64,000 nucleotides of DNA from positions 496,001-560,000 of the forward strand of contig NZ_CP061714.1 in the NCBI RefSeq assembly GCF_014764385.1, written 5' to 3'. Below, piece after piece: positions 52,244 through 60,054 of the stretch (position 1 is its first letter; every line of letters begins with the position of its first letter). The notes beneath the pieces were generated by a model, which ran no database searches, was not told where the DNA came from, and saw only the letters and a program-made list of their open reading frames with translations. The stretch comes from Luteimonas sp. MC1825. GTDB lineage: Bacteria; Pseudomonadota; Gammaproteobacteria; Xanthomonadales; Xanthomonadaceae. The translations under genes and the position numbers were made by a program.

Positions 52244-52328
52244 AGCTGCAGGCCCCCGGGACGAATGTCCCCCGGCCTTCGCCTATGCGAAGGCCTCCTC
52301 CTTGATTTCGCCCCGAGGGCCTGCAGCT
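52244..52328 (-). repeat. Composite double-hairpin repeat, copy A
   Basis: Outer stem AGCTGCAGGCCCCCGGG (52244-52260) with CCCGAGGGCCTGCAGCT (52312-52328), 16 of 17 paired. Inner stem GGCCTTCGC (52274-52282) with GCGAAGGCC (52287-52295), loop CTAT. The conserved internal loop is TGTCCCCC on one side and TCCTCCTTGATTTC on the other. Inverted relative to copy B. With copy B it occupies most of the 408-base gene-free stretch upstream of pgk. Confidence 0.92.
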
Positions 52329-52418
52329 CGCGTCGGGGCGTTGGCGGCGCGGTGATCCTGCGGCCCACGGAGCAGCCGGTTTTTTGCTTTCTTCCAAGCG
52401 CCGCGACGCTGACGCGAC

Positions 52419-52509
52419 GGGTGTGAATGCCCTTGGGTGCGAAATCAAGGAGGAGGCCTCCGCGGCAGCGGAGGCCGGGGGACATTCGCACCCAAGGGCA
52501 TTCGCACCC
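52419..52509 (+). repeat. Composite double-hairpin repeat, copy B
   Basis: Outer stem 52419-52443 with 52485-52509, 24 of 25 positions paired. Inner stem GGCCTCCGC (52455-52463) with GCGGAGGCC (52468-52476), loop GGCA. Internal loop ATCAAGGAGGA on the left and GGGGACA on the right, as in the other copies. Ninety bases separate it from copy A. Confidence 0.92.
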
Positions 52510-52535
52510 GCACGCAGCGCCCCGCGCCCCAGCGT

Positions 52536-52564
52536 TTGAATCCGCCAGCGCCGCCGCCGACAAT
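52536..52564 (+). promoter_or_regulatory. pgk: Candidate pgk promoter
   Basis: TTGAAT (52536-52541) and GACAAT (52559-52564) with 17 bases between, 30 bases before the pgk start. Immediately downstream of repeat copy B. Confidence 0.6.
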
Positions 52565-52593
52565 ACCGGCCCCCGGAACCACGGCAGCCACGC

Positions 52594-53769
52594 ATGACCA
52601 TCCTCCGCATGACCGACCTCGACCTTGCCGGCAAGCGCGTCCTGGTGCGCCAGGACCTCAACGTGCCGGTGGCCGACGGCCGCGTCACCTCCGACCAGCG
52701 CATCACCGCGTCGCTGCCGACCTTGCGCGCGCTGCTCGACGCCGGTGCCGCGGTGATGGTCATGTCGCACCTCGGTCGTCCCACGGAAGGCAGCTGGAGC
52801 GAAGCGGATTCGCTCGCGCCGGTCGCCCTGCGCCTGTCGGAGCTGCTTGGCCGCGACGTGCCGCTGGTGCGCGAGTATCTCGACGGTGCCGACGTGGCGC
52901 CGGGCCAGCTGGTGCTGCTCGAGAACTGCCGCATGAACGTCGGCGAGAAGGCCGATGACGAAGCACTGGCGAAGCGTTATGCCGCGTTGTGCGACGTGTT
53001 CGTCATGGACGCCTTCGGCACCGCGCACCGCGCGCAGGCGTCCACCCACGGCGTGATCCGACACGCCGCGCAGGCGGTCGGCGGGCCGTTGCTGATGGCC
53101 GAACTCGACGCGCTGGCCAAGGCCCTGCACGCACCGGCGCGGCCGCTGCTGGCGATCGTCGCCGGCTCCAAGGTGTCCACCAAGCTCGAGCTGCTGTCGT
53201 CGCTGGTCGGCAAGGTCGACCAGCTGATCGTGGGTGGCGGCATCGCCAACACCTTCATCGCCGCGCAGGGCCATGGCGTCGGGGCCTCGCTGCACGAAGC
53301 CGACCTGCTGGACACCGCGCGCGACATCATGGCCAAGGCGCACGCGCGCGGCGCCGACATCCCCGTGCCGACCGACGTGGTGGTGGCACCGGCGTTCAGT
53401 GCCGACGCGCCTGCCACGGTGAAGGCGGTCGATGCGATCGCCGACGGCGACATGGTGCTCGATATCGGTCCGGAGACCGCCGTGCGCTACGCGGAGATGA
53501 TCGCGAAAGCCGGCACGGTGTTGTGGAACGGCCCCGTCGGAGTGTTCGAGTTCGACGCGTTCGGCAAGGGCACCGAGACGCTGGCGCGCGCGATCGCGGC
53601 CTCGCCGGCGTTCTCGATCGCCGGCGGCGGCGACACGCTGGCGGCGGTCGACAAGTACGGTATCGCCGGCGACATCTCCTACATCTCCACCGGTGGTGGC
53701 GCGTTCCTGGAGTTCCTGGAGGGCAAGGTGCTGCCCGCCGTGGCCGCGCTGGAGCAGCGCGGCGGCTGA
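52594..53769 (+). CDS. pgk: Phosphoglycerate kinase
   Basis: 391 residues, normal length. [18 protein letters not shown] at the N-terminus, [59 protein letters not shown] and the C-terminal [12 protein letters not shown] nucleotide loop are all family hallmarks. Converts 1,3-bisphosphoglycerate plus ADP to 3-phosphoglycerate and ATP. First gene of a pgk - DUF3857 - pyk - fba array. Confidence 0.97.
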   Translation: MTILRMTDLDLAGKRVLVRQDLNVPVADGRVTSDQRITASLPTLRALLDAGAAVMVMSHLGRPTEGSWSEADSLAPVALRLSELLGRDVPLVREYLDGADVAPGQLVLLENCRMNVGEKADDEALAKRYAALCDVFVMDAFGTAHRAQASTHGVIRHAAQAVGGPLLMAELDALAKALHAPARPLLAIVAGSKVSTKLELLSSLVGKVDQLIVGGGIANTFIAAQGHGVGASLHEADLLDTARDIMAKAHARGADIPVPTDVVVAPAFSADAPATVKAVDAIADGDMVLDIGPETAVRYAEMIAKAGTVLWNGPVGVFEFDAFGKGTETLARAIAASPAFSIAGGGDTLAAVDKYGIAGDISYISTGGGAFLEFLEGKVLPAVAALEQRGG

Positions 53770-53840
53770 GCACCTGCGCCGCGCCGCGACCTTCGTGTAG
53801 GCTCCCGAACGGGGTCGGGGGGCCGGCCGGGGGAGCATGG

Positions 53841-55865
53841 ATGATGCGTTGGCTTGTCGGATTGGCTTGCCTGTTGTTGCCTGTCGCTGTCGCCGCGCAG
53901 GCCACACACGCGCGCGGGGAGTTCAACTTCGCCATCGAGCCCGAGCCGGGCTTCGTGGAACGCGTGGACGTGCCGGTGCAATGGGACCCGGCCGCGCCCG
54001 GCCATGACGAGCCGCGCTGGCGCTACTGGTGGTACGACGCACAGAGCGACCGCCGCGGTGGCGCCGACCACCAGTACGTGGAGCATGTGTTCGAACCGCG
54101 CGCGACCTCGCTGCTCGGCGAGGCGGGGCGCTTCCAGGTGTCGTTCAACCCCGACTACCAGACACTGGCCTTCCACCGCGTGGAGTTGCGCCGAGACGGC
54201 CGCTGGGTGGACCGGCTGGTGCCGGAGCGGATCTCGCTTGCGCGGCGCGAGCGCGGGTTCGAGCAGGACCTCGCCGATGGCCTGGTCTCGGCGCTGGTGG
54301 TGCTGGACGATGTGCGCGTCGGCGACGTGGTGCGTGTCTCGTATTCGGTCCGGGGCAGCAATCCGGTGCTCGCCGGACAGGTCTCCGACTGGTCGCAGCT
54401 GGGCTGGCGCAATCCGGTGCTCGGCAATCGCCTGCGCGTGCTGTACGACCCGGGCACGCTGCCCGCCGTCCACCGCGAACACACCGATGCCGAAGCCGTG
54501 GTGACCAGGCGCGATGACGGCGTGGAAGTGGTCGTGTCCAGCGCGGCGACTGCCGCCGTGCTCGACGAAGGCGACTATCCCGCCTGGCACCAGCCGTTCC
54601 CGCAGGTGCAGGTGGCCGCGGCACGCAGCTGGGCGGACGTGGTCGCCTGGGCGCTGCCCCTATATCCGGAACCACCGCCGCTGCCGGCGGACCTGGAATC
54701 GCGCCTGCGCGAGTGGGCGAGGATCCGCAGCCCGCTGGAGCGGCTGACCGCGGTGGCGCGGGCGGTGCAGGACGAAGTCCGCTATTTCGGCGTGGAGATG
54801 GGTGAGAACACCCACAGGCCGAGCGCGCCCGGGGTCACCTGGGAGCGGCGCTTTGGGGACTGCAAGGACAAGTCCTACCTGCTGGTGACGCTGTTGCGCC
54901 GGCTCGACATCCACGCCGAACCCGCGCTCGCCTCGATCGGCCGCGGCCGCGCGGTCGCCGGTTTCGTGCCCTCGGCGTCCGACTTCGACCACGTCATCGT
55001 CCGGGTCCGCCTCGGGCGCGAGGTGCGCTGGGTGGATCCCACGCAGACCTACCGCGGTGGCGCCGCGGGCGATGCCGACCTCAGCAGCTACGGCATGGTG
55101 CTGCCGCTGGCGGCGGGCTCCGCGGCCATGGTCGAGGTCGCGGCTCCCACCGTCGCGCCGGGTGGCGTGCATGTCACCGAGCGCTACATGCCCGCGGCCG
55201 ACGCCCGGGAGGTCACGCTGGAAATCGCCACGGTGTACAGCGGCGACTCCGCCGACGCCATGCGCCGCGGCGCGGCGACCGAGCGGCGCGAGGAACGCGG
55301 CCAGCGCTATGCCGACTACTACCGCAAGCGCCTCGGTGAACTCGACCAGGTCGTGCTGCCCGTGGTCCTGGACGACCGTGACGGCAACCGCATCACGGTC
55401 ACCGAGACCTACCTGCTGAAGGATGCGCTGCAGGCCGAAGGCGCCGCGCGCGCGATGGATACCTACGCGGAGTCGCTGGACTCGCCGAGCCGCCTGCCGT
55501 CGGTGATGCAGCGCCGTGGTCCCCTGGCCGCCAGCCAGCGCGGCCGCTACCGCCACGACATCGAATTCCACATCCCCGAAGGCTGGAGCGCGCGCTTCGG
55601 GAAGGAGCGCGATGCGCAGGCGGTCGATGGCCTCGAATACAGCCGCGAGGTCGACGTGCTGGATGGCGTGGCCGCGGTGCGCTACCAGCTCGACATCGCC
55701 GGGCGCGACGTCGCGCCGGGCGAGGTGCGCACGCACGTGGGCGGCCTGCGCAAGGTGCGCGAAGGCCTGTCGGCGCGGTTGCGCTTCCAGCCGCCCGTGG
55801 CGCAGGCCTCGGCCGAACGCCGGCAGCGGCTGGAGGCCCTGCTGAAGGACACCGTGAAGAAATGA
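53841..55865 (+). CDS. Exported DUF3857/transglutaminase-like protein
   Basis: 674 residues. Signal peptide MMRWLVGLACLLLPVAVAAQ, a DUF3857 beta-sandwich (about 45-270), a transglutaminase-like core with an apparent catalytic triad, FGDCKDKSY (Cys341), FDHVIV (His384) and VDPTQTY (Asp399), and a long C-terminal beta region. Such proteins may act as periplasmic proteases or cross-linking enzymes; the substrate is unknown. GGGGGAG just before two adjacent ATGs (53841, 53844) fixes the start; the long upstream in-frame reading over pgk is spurious. It interrupts the glycolytic array. Confidence 0.88.
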   Translation: MMRWLVGLACLLLPVAVAAQATHARGEFNFAIEPEPGFVERVDVPVQWDPAAPGHDEPRWRYWWYDAQSDRRGGADHQYVEHVFEPRATSLLGEAGRFQVSFNPDYQTLAFHRVELRRDGRWVDRLVPERISLARRERGFEQDLADGLVSALVVLDDVRVGDVVRVSYSVRGSNPVLAGQVSDWSQLGWRNPVLGNRLRVLYDPGTLPAVHREHTDAEAVVTRRDDGVEVVVSSAATAAVLDEGDYPAWHQPFPQVQVAAARSWADVVAWALPLYPEPPPLPADLESRLREWARIRSPLERLTAVARAVQDEVRYFGVEMGENTHRPSAPGVTWERRFGDCKDKSYLLVTLLRRLDIHAEPALASIGRGRAVAGFVPSASDFDHVIVRVRLGREVRWVDPTQTYRGGAAGDADLSSYGMVLPLAAGSAAMVEVAAPTVAPGGVHVTERYMPAADAREVTLEIATVYSGDSADAMRRGAATERREERGQRYADYYRKRLGELDQVVLPVVLDDRDGNRITVTETYLLKDALQAEGAARAMDTYAESLDSPSRLPSVMQRRGPLAASQRGRYRHDIEFHIPEGWSARFGKERDAQAVDGLEYSREVDVLDGVAAVRYQLDIAGRDVAPGEVRTHVGGLRKVREGLSARLRFQPPVAQASAERRQRLEALLKDTVKK

Positions 55866-55979
55866 TGCGCATGGTGGGGCGCGTGCCGCGGCCGTACGCC
55901 CACCACTGATGCCGTACATGCGCCTCGGCTAGGATGGGCCAAGGCGCGCGATCCGCGCCATCCATCCTCCGAGGCCCGC

Positions 55980-57446
55980 ATGTCCGACCACCGCCGCCGT
56001 ACCCGCATCCTCGCCACCCTCGGGCCTGCGACCGACGCGCCCGGTGTCCTGGACGCGCTGCTGCAGGCCGGGGTGAACGCGGTGCGCCTCAATTTCTCGC
56101 ACGGTGATCCGGCCGACCAGGCGGCGCGTGCGCAGGCGGTGCGCGAGGCGGCGCAGCGTGCCGGCGTGGAGGTCGGCATCCTCGCCGACCTGCCGGGGCC
56201 CAAGATCCGCGTCGAGCGGTTTGCCGAAGGCCGCGTGGCGCTGGTCGCCGGCGCGCGCTTCGACCTCCTGGCCAGCGTCGACGCGCCGCCCGGCACGCAG
56301 CACGAGGTGGGCGTCAGCTACCTCGGCCTGCCCGGTGACCTCGCGCCGGGCGACGTGCTGATGCTCGACGATGGCATGGTGCAGCTGCGCGTGGAGCGCA
56401 TCCAGGGCCCGCGCATCGTCACCGTGGTGCTCAACGACTGCGTGCTGTCGGACCGCAAGGGGCTCAACAAGCTGGGCGGCGGGCTGTCGCTGGGCGCGCT
56501 CACCGGGCGCGACCGCGAACTGATCGCCGTCGCCGCGGGCATCGGCGTGGATTTCATCGCGGTGTCGTTCTGCCGCAACGCCGCCGACATGGACGAGGCC
56601 CGCGCCATCGCGCGCTCGCACGGCTCGGATGCGGCGATGGTGTCGAAGGTGGAGCGCGCCGAGGCGATCGAGAACCTCGGCGAGGTGATCGACGCCAGCG
56701 ACGTGGTGATGGTGGCGCGCGGCGACCTCGGCGTGGAGATCGGCGACGCCGAGCTGCCCGGCCTGCAGAAGAAGATCATCCGCGAGTCGCTGGCGCGCGG
56801 CAAAGTGGTGATCACCGCCACGCAGATGCTGCAGTCGATGGTCGACAGCCCGATGCCGACGCGCGCGGAAGTGCTTGACGTCGCCAACGCGGTGATCGAC
56901 GGCACCGACGCGGTGATGCTGTCGGCCGAGACCGCGGCCGGCAGTTTCCCGGTGCGTGCGGTGGAGGCGATGGCGCGCATCTGCGTGGGCGCCGAGCGCC
57001 AGTTCGCGCACGACACCGATTTCGAGGCCGCGCAGCGCAACCTCGAGCGCGCCGACCAGGCGATCGCGATGGCGGCGATGTTCCTGTCCGAGCACATCGG
57101 CGTGCGCGCGATCGTGGCGATGACCGAATCCGGCGGCACCGCGCGCTACCTGTCGCGCTACCGCTCGGGCGCGCCGATCTACGCGTTCTCGCGCCACGAC
57201 GGGGCGCGCCGGCGCATGACCCTGATGCGCGACGTGTTTCCGATGGGCTACGACAGCCGCGGCCAGACCGCGCTCGACGCCGCCCGTGGCAGCGTGCGCG
57301 CGCTGGTCGAGGCCGGCCTGCTGTCGGTCGGCGAGCGCGTGGTGTTCACCAGCGGCCAGCACATGGAGACCCACGGCGCCACCAACACGCTGCGCCTGCT
57401 GAAGGTCGGCGAGCAGGGCCACGCCGAGGGCCTGGGCGAGCTCTGA
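55980..57446 (+). CDS. pyk: Pyruvate kinase
   Basis: 488 residues. TRILATLGPATDAPGVL, RLNFSHGDP, ILADLPGPKIRVERF, the catalytic SKVERAEAIENL, MVARGDLGVEIG and the signature VVITATQMLQSM are all present, with a C-terminal allosteric domain ending in the HMETHGATNTLRLL segment. Converts phosphoenolpyruvate and ADP to pyruvate and ATP. Followed by fba after 73 bases with its own promoter. Confidence 0.97.
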   Translation: MSDHRRRTRILATLGPATDAPGVLDALLQAGVNAVRLNFSHGDPADQAARAQAVREAAQRAGVEVGILADLPGPKIRVERFAEGRVALVAGARFDLLASVDAPPGTQHEVGVSYLGLPGDLAPGDVLMLDDGMVQLRVERIQGPRIVTVVLNDCVLSDRKGLNKLGGGLSLGALTGRDRELIAVAAGIGVDFIAVSFCRNAADMDEARAIARSHGSDAAMVSKVERAEAIENLGEVIDASDVVMVARGDLGVEIGDAELPGLQKKIIRESLARGKVVITATQMLQSMVDSPMPTRAEVLDVANAVIDGTDAVMLSAETAAGSFPVRAVEAMARICVGAERQFAHDTDFEAAQRNLERADQAIAMAAMFLSEHIGVRAIVAMTESGGTARYLSRYRSGAPIYAFSRHDGARRRMTLMRDVFPMGYDSRGQTALDAARGSVRALVEAGLLSVGERVVFTSGQHMETHGATNTLRLLKVGEQGHAEGLGEL

Positions 57447-57481
57447 GGCCGCGCGCGGCGGCCCTGCAGGTGGCGAACGGC

Positions 57482-57487
57482 TATAAT
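57482..57487 (+). promoter_or_regulatory. fba: fba -10 box
   Basis: Perfect TATAAT 33 bases before the fba start. The -35 region is GC-rich with no TTGACA-like box, so activation by a regulator or an extended -10 is possible. Confidence 0.6.
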
Positions 57488-57519
57488 CGCCGGCCCTTCC
57501 CGTGCAGGACGCCAACACC

Positions 57520-58530
57520 ATGAGCATCGAATTGCTTGCCGAAACCGCCCTCGCCATGGTCGCCCCCGGCAAGGGCATCATCGCGATCGACGAATCCACC
57601 GCCACCATCGCCAAGCGTTTCGCCGGCGTGGGCATCGAGAACACCGAAGAGAACCGCCGCGCCTACCGCGAGCTGCTGCTCACCACGCCGCGGCTGTCCG
57701 AGCACATCAGCGGCGCGATCCTGTTCGACGAGACCATCCGCCAGAAGACGAAGGACGGCGTGCCGTTCGCCAAGTACATGTCCGACAACGGCATGATCCC
57801 GGGCATCAAGGTCGACAAGGGCACCCACGCGCTTGCCGGTTTCCCGGGTGAAGTGGTCACCGAGGGCCTCGACGGCCTGCGCGCGCGCCTCGAGGAGTAC
57901 TACAAGCTCGGCGCGCGCTTCGCCAAGTGGCGCGCGGTGATCAACATCGGCGAGGACGTGCCGTCGGGCACCTGCATCGAGGCCAACGCCCATGCGCTCG
58001 CGCGCTACGCCGCGCTGTGCCAGGAGCAGGGCCTGGTGCCGATGGTCGAGCCGGAAGTGATCATGGACGGCAACCACGACATCGAGACCTGCTACGAGGT
58101 GAGCGAGGTCACGCTGCGCGCGCTGTTCGACGCGCTGTACAACCAGAACGTCGCGCTCGAGGGCACCATCCTCAAGGCGTCGATGGTGCTGCCGGGCAAG
58201 GACTGCGAAGAGCAGGCCTCGGTCGAGGACGTCGCCGAAGCGACCCTGATGTGCCTCAAGTCGTCGGTGCCGGCCATCCTTCCGGGCATCGTGTTCCTGT
58301 CCGGCGGGCAGAGCGACGAGGACGCCACCGCGCACCTCGACGCCATGAACCGCCTCGGCCCGAACCCGTGGCCGCTCTCGTTCTCCTACGGCCGCGCGAT
58401 GCAGTCGGCGGCGCTGCAGCTGTGGTCGAAGGATCTCACCGGCAACTACGCCAAGGCGCAGCAGACGGTGTTCGCCCGCGCCCGCGACAACGGCCTCGCG
58501 GCGCTGGGCCAGTGGGGCGACAACGACTGA
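57520..58530 (+). CDS. fba: Fructose-bisphosphate aldolase, class I
   Basis: 336 residues, class I (lysine Schiff base) aldolase: GKGIIAIDESTATIAKRF near the N-terminus, the active-site lysine in ILKASMVLPG (about Lys219) and LSGGQSDEDATAHL. No metal-binding class II motifs. Start ATG at 57520 (MSIELLAET) preferred over a GTG at 57502. Followed by a strong terminator. Confidence 0.95.
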   Translation: MSIELLAETALAMVAPGKGIIAIDESTATIAKRFAGVGIENTEENRRAYRELLLTTPRLSEHISGAILFDETIRQKTKDGVPFAKYMSDNGMIPGIKVDKGTHALAGFPGEVVTEGLDGLRARLEEYYKLGARFAKWRAVINIGEDVPSGTCIEANAHALARYAALCQEQGLVPMVEPEVIMDGNHDIETCYEVSEVTLRALFDALYNQNVALEGTILKASMVLPGKDCEEQASVEDVAEATLMCLKSSVPAILPGIVFLSGGQSDEDATAHLDAMNRLGPNPWPLSFSYGRAMQSAALQLWSKDLTGNYAKAQQTVFARARDNGLAALGQWGDND

Positions 58531-58557
58531 CCCTGGTCTTCATCTGCTGGACCATGG

Positions 58558-58584
58558 AACGCCGGCTCACGCCGGCGTTTTCTT
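58558..58584 (+). terminator. Intrinsic terminator after fba
   Basis: AACGCCGGC, loop TCAC, GCCGGCGTT, then TTCTT. Nine-base-pair stem running into a T-run, 28 bases after the fba stop. Confidence 0.92.
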
Positions 58585-58605
58585 GTGGCGCGTAGGGCCC
58601 CTGTG

Positions 58606-58698
58606 GTGGCCGTGAGGCCGTGGCGGCTCATGTCCCCCGGCATCCGCCTGGCGGCGGATGCCTCCTCCTTGACTTCCCCGCCACGGCCTCCCGGCCAC
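58606..58698 (-). repeat. Composite double-hairpin repeat, copy C
   Basis: Outer stem 58606-58626 with 58678-58698, 20 of 21 paired. Inner stem GGCATCCGCC (58639-58648) with GGCGGATGCC (58653-58662), loop TGGC. Internal loop CATGTCCCCC and TCCTCCTTGACTTC. Same orientation as copy A, inverted relative to copy D. Copies C and D fill most of the 375-base gap between fba and cysK. Confidence 0.92.
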
Positions 58699-58790
58699 TT
58701 CGGGGCTCTGTGGCTGGCTGCCAGTACCGGAGCCATGCGCGAGATTGCGGGCTGTGGGCTTTGCTCCTGGACAACGCGTACTGCGGCGTA

Positions 58791-58886
58791 CCGGGTGCCA
58801 AGGCCCTTGAGGGCGAAGTCAAGGAGGAGGCGATGGCCGCAGGCCATCGCCGGGGGACATGAGTCCTCAAGGGCCTTGGTACCCGG
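58791..58886 (+). repeat. Composite double-hairpin repeat, copy D
   Basis: Outer stem 58791-58812 with 58865-58886, 21 of 22 paired. Inner stem GGCGATGGCC (58829-58838) with GGCCATCGCC (58842-58851), loop GCA. Internal loop GCGAAGTCAAGGAGGA and GGGGACATGAG. Lies just beyond the convergent cysK stop, 92 bases from copy C. Confidence 0.92.
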
Positions 58887-58905
58887 GGCCCATACCCCGG
58901 AACGC

Positions 58906-59862
58906 TCAGGGCAAACCCGCCAGCCACTCGTCGTCCGAGCCCTCGCTGACGCCTTCGAACAGCGGCGTGGAGAAGTAGCGCTCGCCGGTGTCGGGCAGCA
59001 TCGCCAGGATCACGTCGCCGTCGCGCGCGGTCTTCGCGACCGCAAGCGCGGCGGAGACCGTGGCGCCGGCCGAGATGCCGACGAAGATGCCTTCCTCGGC
59101 GGCAAGGCGGCGTGCGGTGGCGATGGCATCGGCGTCGGAGACCGACAGCACCTGGTCAGCGACATCGCGGTTGAGCACCTCGGGCACGAAGTCCGGCGTC
59201 CAGCCCTGGATCTTGTGCGGCGAAAACTCCTTGCCCTGCAGCAGCGCCGCCACTTCCGGCTCGCAGGTGGTGACTTTCACTTCCGGGCGCGCCAGCCGCA
59301 GCATCTCGCCGACGCCGGTGAGCGTGCCGCCGGTGCCCCAGCCGGTGACGAAATGGTCGAGCCGGCGCCCGGCGAAGTCCTGCAGGATCTCGGCCGCGGT
59401 GGTGTTGCGGTGGTAGGCGGGGTTGGCCGGGTTGGCGAACTGGCTGGCAAGGAACCAGCCGTGGGCGTCGGCGAGTTCCTGCGCGCGGCGCACCATGCCG
59501 CTGCCGCGTTCGGCGGCGGGCGTGAGGATGACCTTGGCGCCATAGGCGCGCATCAGCTTGCGGCGCTCGACCGAGAACGATTCGGCCATCGTCGCCACGA
59601 ACTTGTAGCCACGCGCGGCGCAGACCATCGCCAGCGCCACGCCGGTGTTGCCCGAGGTCGCCTCGACCACCGTGTCACCCGGCTTGAGCACGCCGCGCTG
59701 CTCGGCGTCGAGGATGATGGCGATCGCCAGCCGGTCCTTGACCGAGCCGCCGGGATTGAACGATTCGACTTTCGCGTACATGGCGACGTTGCCGGGTGCG
59801 ATGCGGTTGAGCCGCACGACCGGGGTGCCGCCGATGGTGTCGAGGATGCTGTCGTGGATCAT
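58906..59862 (-). CDS. cysK: Cysteine synthase A
   Basis: 318 residues: MIHDSILDTIGGTPVVRLN, PLP lysine in NPGGSVKDR (Lys42), EATSGNTGVALAM, GTGGTLTGVGEML and FVGISAGATVSAAL. Makes cysteine from O-acetylserine and sulfide. No CBS domains, unlike the truncated enzyme at the window start. Divergent from the RND efflux operon. Confidence 0.95.
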   Translation of the reverse strand: MIHDSILDTIGGTPVVRLNRIAPGNVAMYAKVESFNPGGSVKDRLAIAIILDAEQRGVLKPGDTVVEATSGNTGVALAMVCAARGYKFVATMAESFSVERRKLMRAYGAKVILTPAAERGSGMVRRAQELADAHGWFLASQFANPANPAYHRNTTAAEILQDFAGRRLDHFVTGWGTGGTLTGVGEMLRLARPEVKVTTCEPEVAALLQGKEFSPHKIQGWTPDFVPEVLNRDVADQVLSVSDADAIATARRLAAEEGIFVGISAGATVSAALAVAKTARDGDVILAMLPDTGERYFSTPLFEGVSEGSDDEWLAGLP

Positions 59863-60018
59863 GGCGTCGTCCTGGAGTGGGAGGGGACGGGGCCGCCGGC
59901 GCTGGCCCGCGATGCAGTGCCAGAGTGCGCCCTAACGCATGGGCGTGCCAGCGGTTGACCGCGACAGCGTGTTCCGCGTGCAAGTCTGATGGCACACGTG
60001 GCGGTCACCGGCAGCCCG

Positions 60019-60024
60019 TAGAAT
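60019..60024 (+). promoter_or_regulatory. Candidate -10 box for the RND efflux operon
   Basis: TAGAAT 30 bases before the adaptor-protein ATG at 60055; -35 not clear. Confidence 0.35.
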
Positions 60025-60054
60025 CCCGCGATTGCCCCACTTTCCTGCGTGAAG

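Noticed and set aside
52244-52509. CRISPR or integron attC interpretation of the repeats
   Set aside because: There are no regularly spaced short direct repeats or cas genes and no integrase or cassette layout; the units are inverted pairs with variable stems.
58628-58862. Small open frames inside the hairpin repeats
   Set aside because: They arise from the repeat sequence on both strands, lack protein-like composition and differ between copies.
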